Below are positions 20,315 to 30,169 of a stretch of DNA of 31,020 nucleotides, in pieces. The stretch spans positions 5,481 through 36,500 of the forward strand of contig BDIP01000046.1 in assembly GCA_003568945.1 (NCBI GenBank), in the 5' to 3' direction. A program made the translations under genes and the position numbers. The DNA comes from Kipferlia bialata (lineage: Eukaryota > Fornicata). Under the pieces are notes generated by a model, which ran no database searches, was not told where the DNA came from, and saw only the letters and a program-made list of their open reading frames with translations. Every line of letters begins with the position of its first letter. Positions within the stretch are counted from its first letter, which is position 1.

Positions 20315-20689
20315 GGGGTCTGGGGTTCTATATCGCCCTGTACTCTGTGTATCAGTATCCACTCGATATTGGGTGGTGGCCTCGGCATTCCCTCCTCCTC
20401 TTGCTCGTGTGACTGGCGGACTGCTGATACTATTTCCACCATGTATTACCGTAAGTGATCGGTCAGTCCCACGATTGTGTATTTGTATAGTGTCAACCAT
20501 AAATATGTCCTGCTCCATACTGAACAGTCTGATAGGACGGAAAGATTACACATATAGTTCGAAGACTGCATATCTATACTTCCTCCCTCAGTGATGGACC
20601 AAAGAGCACTGTGCCAACCTCATACAATAACACTGCAATATAATAAGTCCTATCTCCACGCCATCACCTCGTTGCTCTTGCGTGATGCC
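20315..20689. other. Convergent intergenic spacer
   Basis: 375 bases between the phosphoesterase stop (+) and the CFAP47-like stop (-). It is AT-richer than the flanking coding sequence, with no ORF of note. At its right edge is one copy of a 16-bp direct repeat that spans the CFAP47-like stop codon. I see no RNA gene or mobile element. Confidence 0.5.
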
Positions 20690-20714
20690 TCACTCGCTGC
20701 TCTTGCGTGATGCC
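20674..20714. repeat. 25-bp-period tandem duplication across the CFAP47-like stop codon
   Basis: GCTCTTGCGTGATGCC occurs at 20674-20689 and again at 20699-20714. The stop codon (20690-20692, minus strand) lies between them, so the last residues of the protein are echoed in the 3' untranslated region. Confidence 0.85.
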
Positions 20715-21156
20715 AGGTTGTCGATGAGGTCGTCCAGGGCCACCACACACCGGATCAGAGAGGAAGTGAAGCCGACTGCGGCCAGCTCGTCCATCTTGCC
20801 AACAATGGCCTCAGAGAGCTGGGGCCGGGGCACTGCCGTGGCCTGGTTGAGGACGGACTGGGCCAGGGAGACCACAGCGGGCAGGGGCTCCTCGTTGTCC
20901 TCTAGGTACTGGGCCACAATGCCTATGCGGGTGGCCAGCAGCACCCCAAAGGCCTGCCTCCTGTCCAGCTCCACATCGAGTGCCGGGCGCTGGCCCTTCT
21001 TGGTCTCTGCCTTGAGCAGCTGCTCGATGCCAATGGCCTCCACCTCCACGGCCTCCACACACCCCGTCAGGGTCTCCATCCTAGGCACCCCAGATGCCTT
21101 GCTCAGCCTACAGGTAAGGGGGGGGGGGGGGGGTGAGGGGGGGGGGGGGGGAAGAA

Positions 21157-21195
<39 letters not shown>

Positions 21196-22212
21196 TAATA
21201 CCAAGGTGAGAGTATGCCCTATACCCACCTGACACTTGTATGTCCCTGGGTAGAGAGGCCTGAACCTCAGCCTGACGGTGCTGGCCTCACCTGCACGGAG
21301 CCTGAGGGTAAGGGTATTGATATGGGCATCATCGGAATACTATATATCCATTATAATTGACACCTACCTGACGTTTGACGAGTTAGTGGCCTGTCCCAGG
21401 GCACTTGTGAAGTGGAAGGGCTCGTAGAAGACAGGGTCAGCGGGTAGGGCAGCCTCCAGCCGCTCCATCGACAGGGGCTTGCCATCCTTCTGACAGTTAG
21501 TGACATGTGACATATATGACGTGACAAGCAAACATTACACGGGTAGAGCATGTGTACACCCCTCACCTGGACTGGCTTCGGCCCCCCTCTCTGCTTCTTG
21601 TCCTTGTTCTTGTCGGCCCGTTGTGCGTGTGCCTTGCCGGACCCAGCCCCCACTCTGGTCTGGTTGACTAGGGTCACCTCAAACCTACCAGCCTGGGTGG
21701 TGAGACGGGGAGAGAGAGTGGGCTACAGAGACATGGAAACACACCAAATATATGAGGTAATACCTGGGAGAAGTCGTTCTTGATGTTGACCGGGATGGTT
21801 GTGTTGGCGTATGTCTTTGTGACGCCGTGGGCTGACACGGGTGGCTCCTCCTGGCCAATCTCCAGCTTCAGGATGAAGACCACAGGGGCGCCGTGGTTGA
21901 GCTTGGGCAGGAACATAAGGAGAGCGGTCACCTGGGGGTCAGGGGGAGAGAAGGGATACTATACTAGGCTGATACTAGGGCACGTACCGTCTTGCTGAAG
22001 CATGGCCTGGCCGTGACTGTCACATTGGCAGCTTCCTTTGACCTCAGGGACACAGTGGCATCTGAGACAGAGAAGGGGCACATGGTCTGGAGGGCCCTGT
22101 CAGCTAGGACGATGTCACCCACGTCGACAGACCCGTCCATAGCCTCATCAATCACATCCACACTGCCCTTGTACTGGATGGGTAGGCGGGTGGGGTTGGT
22201 CAGACGCAGAAC
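20690..22212 (-). other. CFAP47: CFAP47-like gene, exons 43-48: C-terminal ASH-like domains and tail
   Basis: Exons: 22212-21988, 21931-21764, 21692-21567, 21489-21368, 21301-21229 and the last exon ending at 20690. Domain features: 'VLRLTNPTRLPIQYKG', 'MFLPKLNHGAPVVFILKLEIG', a Lys-rich loop (RADKNKDKKQRGGPK) and 'VRLRFRPLYPGTYKCQ', a typical last strand pair. The final ~136 residues are helical and resemble nothing I recognise. The junction to the last exon does not close with the obvious acceptor at 21107 (CTTACCTGTAG). An AG ten bases further (exon from 21097) restores the frame. The intron between carries a 77-nt G/C tract. Confidence 0.75.
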
Positions 22213-25200
22213 CTGGGGGTGAGGGTGGGTGACGGGAAAGTAGCTGAGTGAGATTCTACGCGATGTACCTTGGACTGGCTGGTAGAAAGAGCCGTCTCAA
22301 AGGTCAGGACGTGCTGGGGTACAAAGTGGGAGAGGTGCACAAAGAGAGAGAGAAGCAGGAGCACTCTGTCAGTTGGGGACAGGAGCCTGAGTCTGTCGCT
22401 AGCTAGGTGCAGGCCAAACCCAATCTCCTTGAAGGCCCAGACCACGCACTCCCAGACACTGGTGTTAGATACAGGGGGGGATACGGCTTCACGACGGTGA
22501 TATACACGATGGAAAGAGCACATACCGAGTCTGATTGTTGAGAGCTGCCACCTCACTGGGTCCCAGGTCCAGGACGTCCACATCAATGCCTAGAGGGGTC
22601 AGGGGTGGATACAACACAACAGTAATGTATGTAGAATACTAGTCGTCTTACCGTCTGTGAGCGATGTGTCCAGCTGGAACTTCGCCTTGTCCCTGAGGTA
22701 CTCGGCAAGCATCACACGCACCCTGGGGGTTAGACAGGGTGTGCATGGTGTTGCAATAAGCAAAAATGAAATACACAAGAGTATAGCATGGCACCTGACG
22801 AGCGTGGGGCAGTGGGAGTAGACCAGCGCCATGATCTCTGGGCCTCCGACCTGGTCGAAGGACGTCACCTTGATGGCCCTGCCCTTCATGACCCTAGGGG
22901 GTGAGGCAGATGTACAGCCAGAGGGAGAGACATGGATATGATGCAGTGTGCATCCTATACACTATACACTATACACTATACACTATACCTAGGGACGTGG
23001 AAGTTGAGCCATGTCAGCAGCTGCTGCTCCTGTACCGATGACCTCAGGGAGGAAGAGGCAGGGGCAGCGGGGGACACGAGGGAGGCCTGCTTGCCAGAGA
23101 CAGACTCGTCTCCGTCGATGTCGAGGACAGAGTCTTCCTCCTGGGGGTGAGGGGGGCACACACATATGTAGTATACTATACATGGAGAATCTGTCTGCCT
23201 AACCTGGACCCCGTTGGGACTGCCCTCCCCCTCTGTCTCTGTGTACAGACAGGGAATGTCAATGTGTCGCTCCATATCCTGAGGGGGTGAGTGTCAAGCA
23301 TGTCAGAGAATGCAACTTGGTAAATGTATCCCACACCCACCTCTATGGCCGCTGCCACTGCCTGGGGTGTGACCCTTGACAGTACCAGCACCCTGACCGT
23401 CTCTCTGATGACCAGGGTCCATGCCGCAGTGTGGCCCATCTGCCACCATCCACCTACCACGCTAGACAGCACACCGGCAGCTGTCCCCGTGATGAGGGGT
23501 CCCACGTAGGTGGGTGCAGAGTGCCTGTCTGTCGAGGGGTAGATGTGGGTGTCGGCCTCCCTGCCGATACCACCCACAGTCAACTCAGTGAAGGATGCTT
23601 CACTCAGCAGCAGGGCAGGCACAACGGTGTTGACCATGGCGCCACGCCTCTTCAGGTACCTAGCGGGTTAGGGTAGGTAGTTGATTAGTGTAACATATGG
23701 TTTAGGGAGGGATACACACCTTAGGAGACCATCGAACTGCTTCAAGTGGTGCTGCAGTACAGAAGGGGAGGAGGAGCCTGGGGTGGAGCTGTTGCTGGAC
23801 ACATAAGGAGGTGCCTTACGATCAAGGCACCTGAGGTGAGGGACATGGAAATTGTAAAGATCAAAGATATTTTTACCCTCACTCACTTGAGTAGGTCGAA
23901 CGCCAGTCTTCCGTCAAGGTGGGCATCAGTGAAACAGGCGGGGAAGTTGTCAGCAGATACCCTGGGGAACAGGAACTCAACTACGCGAGATAGGAACCGC
24001 TGAGAGGCCTTGGGGGTGCAGGGGTCGACTGCAACGGGGGGAGCGGGGGATAGTGGGGAGAGGGATGCGTTGGTGCCTAGTAGGATAGCCGCCTGGTACA
24101 TCTGTCCCAGGGAGGAGAGGACGGAGGAGACTGGGGCATACCCATCATAGAGGGCACAGGCAGCAGGGCCACACAGAAGGGCATTGCTCACCTGGCGTAA
24201 GGCGCGGGTTCTTATACATGGTGGTGATGTGGTATACATACATAGATAGTATATATACCTGAGGGCTGGGCTGTACCCTGCCCATGGGGTCAGAGGTGGC
24301 CTTACGGGCAGACTCTCCGTCGCCAAAGGCATCAGGGTCATCCACTGGGTCAGAGAGAGGGAGGGATATAAATATATATAGAGAGAGAGACAGAAAGTAT
24401 ATGTCGATAATATACCTGTGTAGAAGTCCCTGAGGAAGTGGGGGTTGTGCACAGCGTCAAGACTGGCCCCAAGTGCTATGGCAGCGGGGCTGAACTGAAC
24501 CAGAACAGCAGTGGTGCCTGGGTGAGATCGGGGATAGTGTTACTAGGAGTGGATATGGACACGACTTCCTTACCTACAGACCTCGCGGCCAGCAGTCTCT
24601 TGTAGAGTGCAGAGTCCTCGTCTGGGTTCACAGTCTGGCTGATGAGGGCTGGGATGTAGCCAGGCTCGGCCTCGCCAGCTGAGGGGTCAGAGAGGGAAGC
24701 ACTACAAACATGTACAATCAGTTATATACATACACTCACCCTCGACTGCCTTGAGTGCCAGCCTGGACGTTGGCTTGCCCCTAGTGGCCCCCCTACCCCC
24801 TCTGTTAGTGGGGGAGGAGGTGGCAACAGTCAGCCTGGGGGGTGAGGGGGTATGTACTCACACTACGCCGAACTCGATATCGATAACTATATATACATGT
24901 GGTACCTGTTCTTGTTGGCCCTGACGAATGCCTCAGTGCCTGTGAATGATGCATCAACTGTGCCAGACAGGTACAGAGGGTACTCGGTGCCCTAGAGGGT
25001 GAGGTTGGTGACTCTATGGCAATTCATTAACTTCCAAATTAATACAAATCTAAAAGGAGAGTGGCAGATGTATCAGCATATACACTGTACCCACCTCGTG
25101 GTCGATGACAGCCAGTTTGCACTGGAAGGAGAGGGGCACGGCAGAGTAGAGGGTGATGACGACAGGGAGGGTCTCAACCACGGGGGAGAGGCCGTTGCCA

Positions 25201-26443
25201 TAGGGCCACACGACAGAGAGGGGAACCTTGGAGACGTAGGGGGGGAGGCGCACACGCAGACTTCCCTCTGAGATTAGTAATATAGATATATCAAGTGAGG
25301 AGTAGTAAGTCAAGTAAGAGAAAGACGAGCCCATCGTGCCTGTGTATCCGAGGTTGTGGATGTTGATGACCACCCTGGAGGGGATGAGGGGGGGCACGAC
25401 AGGCAGGATGACGTGTGTCCTGTCGAACACTATGCTCCTCCTGACCCCAACGCCAGTCAGAGCACACACCAGGGGCTCGTCTGATGACTTGACGTCTACA
25501 CCCCTCTCGACCAAGGCAGCACGTCTGATGGGGGGTGGGTTGGGGGAGGTGAGGACTGGCTCGAGGTCCCTGATGACACCAGAGTGGAAGAGGAGGAGGT
25601 ATCCCCTGGCCAGACCGGTCTCCACAGGGGAGAAGTACACACGAAGACGCATAGTACAGTTGCCTCCTGGGGGTGAGACAGTATGATGTGACTACTAGCA
25701 GAGGTCATCTCACCTAGGGTGCCTCTCTTAGGCTCCACCCTCAGAGGGCTGTCCATCAGCCGTCCGTGACTGTCCACTACCAGAGCACACCACTGCCTCT
25801 CCTGAGGTGAGGGTGTGTGGATAGTATGTAAAAAATGCATCACTGTTTAAGCACTATAGCCGTACCTGAGACACTGGGTTCTTGATGTCCAGCTCACTGT
25901 AGTACAGACCCCCGGTGGCAGGGGTCGTGATGGCAACAGGCCTGGAGGTGAGTTGTGATCTGTCAACACTATACACTTGACACAAATATGCGTATATACA
26001 TGCATACCTTGGCCCGAACCGCACTGTCTGTGTGTCCAGACTGAGTCTGGCAGGAGACAAGGTGGCCACGGCACTGACCCTAGGGAGGAGGTCGGTGGGT
26101 ACACCAGGCATACGCAGCACACACACATGCACCAAGTCTCCATCCTCAGCAGCAGAGTCCTGCATCCACCTTACAGTGACTGTGATGCCCTCGTTGGGGG
26201 GTATGACAGCACGTACTAGCTGCACCTTGGCGGCCTGGCCTGATTGGGACACAGACACAGAACCGTCCTTCAGCTCAATGCCATGCCTGGGGGTGAAGGG
26301 AGAGAGAGAGAGAGAGAAGAAGAAGAAGAAGGAGGAGAGACTCACTTTGTGCATATTGTCTCGAGCACCCTGTTAGGCCTGTCTCTCTCTGCCCTCTGCT
26401 CTACAGCTAGGTCACCCATGGTGGACAGGACACGGCCTGGGGT

Positions 26444-26481
<38 letters not shown>

Positions 26482-26525
26482 ATGGTGGACAGGACACGGC
26501 CTGGGGTGAGGAGAGAGAGAGGGGG

Positions 26526-26557
<32 letters not shown>

Positions 26558-29500
26558 AAGACGAAGGGTTACACACTACACAGGAGACCGCCTAGTACAG
26601 GAGATTAGAGACTGTCAACTCGGTAAACACCACTCCTCACGTACCCACCACGCCGCTGCCCCTTGTCATAGGCACTATGGTAGAGGGACTGCCCTCGACC
26701 TGGGGCAGCTTCCCTAGGGGGTCAGGGGGTATATACATGTAAATACATATATATACTATAGTGGGCACTGATACATGATAATCACCCGTACCTGCAGTGT
26801 GTCTGCTATCTCCCTGTGTCAATGCGTCACTGGGCCTCATAGACAGGGCAGCTCCCATCTGCCTCTCAGTCACGGGCTCCAGCACCACAGAGGATGCCCC
26901 CTCATCCTCATCGTCACTGTCCTCCTCCAGTCTGGTAGAGAGGTCTGTCCTGGCGCTGTGTCCATCGCTGTGTCTAGCAGTGTCCTTATCCCTAGCTGTG
27001 GCCTTGGCCCTAGAGGTAAGGGCACCAGCAAGGGCACCGGGACTGGGGTAAGCGGGGATAATAGAGGTCAAAACTACTTAAGAAGAGAATTAGTGAGGGA
27101 TATAGAGTGTTACCTATCCTGCTCCTCCTCGGCAGAGGAGAACGTGTAACCACCCACACGATCTGTGACAATCTCTGCATCGAAGGCAGACACGTCGACA
27201 TAGACCACGGCCTCCACAACGCCAGTGTTCTGGAGACGTAGGGACCTGTCCATACCAAAGGCCCTAGGAGGGTGAGGAGGTGTGTGTGTGTGTGTGTGTT
27301 AGTACATCATACATACATATATATATATACATACATACCTAGGCAGGTCACCGTAGTCCAGCACGCATAGATCCCCTGCCACCCCCGCCCTGTCCTGGTC
27401 CTGCTCTGCTAGGGACATGCCCTTGGCAGAGGGGGGGCAGAGGGCAGACACAGTCAGAGTGGGGGTCTCGGCCTTGCCCGTCAGCTGCACAGTCAGGGCC
27501 TTGCCACCAGCAACCTGAGGGGGTGAGTGCATAGTGGGAACATGTGTTTGTTGTGTGTATGTGGTACCTGTATGCTGAGGGATGTCTCTAGCACCCTGGC
27601 ATGGGTGGGTAGGAACACAACCTGCACGGTGGAGGCAGCAGATCCAGCTATCCTGAAGGGTAAGTCGGAGAGAGAGAAAGGGAGAGAGAGAGAGAGAGAG
27701 AAGCTACGTACCTGCCCACCGGCTGTGCCACTATGATATTCCTGTCAGAGGAAGGGGCCACCTTGAAGAAACAGTCCGAGGGACCGGTGTTGCGGAGCTC
27801 AATGTGGCGTACCTACTGGTGAGTGTCAGCACAAATCAATATCTACACTAAGGCAAAGTGTTGCACACACACACACACATATAAATATATGTATATATAT
27901 ATATACTAAATATATACCCACCTGGGGCACCCCCACTGGGCACTGTCCAAAGTCCACAGAGGAGTGTACAAGAGCAGCACTGCCTCTCTGCTGGAAGCCC
28001 CTGCGGTCAAAGAGGGGCGGTTAAGAGTGACTACGATATGCATATGTATATACACCCATACCTCAGCTCGAGTGTGAGGGGCACACCAGGGGGGTCCTCC
28101 TCCCCTGCACTGGGGTTGGACACAGACACAGTGGCACGGGCGGTCTCGGTGAGGGCAGCGCCTGGGGGGGTGAGGGTGAGGGTACATACAGTCTTTTGAC
28201 ACATTATCAAGTAGGACTATATCCCTACACACTAGTCTAGTACCTGGTGTCCATGTAAATGTGACTGAGACAGAGGCCAGGGGGGGTACAATGCCCCTGG
28301 GGGGCTTGCATCCGAAGGTGATGGGGGCGCACCCCTCCTCCTCCTGTAACACATTGCCATCAGAGTCAGTACGGGACACACCAATGTCATACGCCACAAC
28401 GGTGTTGCGCCTGATGGGGTTAGATACAACATAAATGAGAGAATGGCTGTTACATGCATTCGACCTATATACCTGTTCTGCAGTATGATGCTCTGCTCAA
28501 TGGCGCTGTCATACACATTGGCAGGGGTCACCTCGAAGGAGAGGGTCTGCCCTGCCATGTCACACACGAGCTCAGGGGCCTGGGGTGAGAGAGGGTACAG
28601 AGTGTAGGTCACATGCTACAGTGTGCCCTATATTACACGTACCTGCTCTGCGATGTCGCTGTCAGTCTCCCCCCCTGCCCCGGGTCTCCTCTTGCCCCTG
28701 GTTGCCTTGTGTCTGATGAGGGTGGGTGCTATGCCAGAGGACTCGTCCAGCCACACAAGCTGGGGGTCAGGGAGGGGATAGGGGGGAAGATGCACTATTG
28801 AATACACAAGTAATAATGTAAACACACCTCAGTCTCTGGTATGGGCAGGGCAGGCTCTGGAGGGATGAGTCCAGAGGCTGGCTCAATGCCAATGTCACAG
28901 TCCTGGGGGGTGAGTGGGGTATATACCAAGGCAACACATCATTACAGTATGTGTAACACTCTACACGATGTACACCCTATCCATACCTGCAGCTGTGGGA
29001 GTGGGTCTGCGTGTCTCTGTCTGATGAGGCCTGTCCTGGACAGACTGGAGGCATAGGAGGTGGAGGTGGGCTTCCCAGTGTCCATACTGCGCTTGGCACG
29101 GGTCTGCTCCCTATTCAGTCAGAAACATACATATCAAAGAAGAGGTAACAACAGCATCTGCTATGGATATCGGAAGAATGCTAGAGAAGAGAGAGAGAGA
29201 GAGAGGATATGTGCACCTGATGACCCTCATTGTGGCCAGTCTCTGTGTCTGCATGGGTAGGTCCTCCTTGGTAGTGACAGCACGACCAGTCAGCAGAACG
29301 GCAAGGGTCTGGGTAAGTAATCAGAGGGAGACACGTGGTATAACAATAGAATACCTTTCCAACCCTACTGATTCTATAGCCGCTGCCTCTTACTTAAACA
29401 CATCACTGCAGAGTGACCCCACCTGCAGTGCCTCCACGTCCTCGATGTCTGTGTCTGATGAGGGTAGGTGGCCATGCACAGCCAGGGTCAGGTTGGCACG

Positions 29501-30130
29501 GAACTCACCAAGGTTCCTGGAGGGTGAGGAGGCAAATACCCAAACTACACGATACTTACCCAACACAACGCGATTCCTCCCTATACCTGGGTCTGAATGA
29601 CACTGAGAGCATCCTCATCTCCTTGGGAGCCAGCTTGAACAGCCTGGGTGCCTCAACATGGTATGCATTGGGGGTGGTGAGGGACAGCCAGCAGGGGTCA
29701 TAGCCTGGAGTGAGGGAGGGAGAGAGAAAAGAGATTAGGAAGGTGGTGGACACTATACACACATGTTCAGTCACCCACCCTCATTAGTGACAGAGAACGC
29801 CTTGGTCTGCCTCTCTCCCACAAGGGAGGAGCCAAAGGATACCCTGGGGGTGAGGGTTATACAATACACAGGAGTTTAATGATGAGGACCCATGTATACA
29901 CGCAAATACACAACCACTGACCTTCTGGCCGACAGTGCGAGGGACGGCCTGTATGCCGCGGCTGTCACTGGGACCTGTAGCACCAATGGCTCCTCCGAGT
30001 CCTGGTCTCTCTCTCTCTGCATCCCACTGACCCCTCTCCCCCTCATCACCTGCCCGGTCAGGATGGCCACATAGCGGAAGGTGAGGTCGAGCACCTTGGG
30101 GTGGTGCAGCCTGGGGGTTAGGGAGAATAT

Positions 30131-30169
<39 letters not shown>

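Noticed and set aside
20690-21235. Minus-strand ORF with a poly-proline stretch
   Set aside because: The poly-Pro comes from reading through the C tract of the last CFAP47-like intron.
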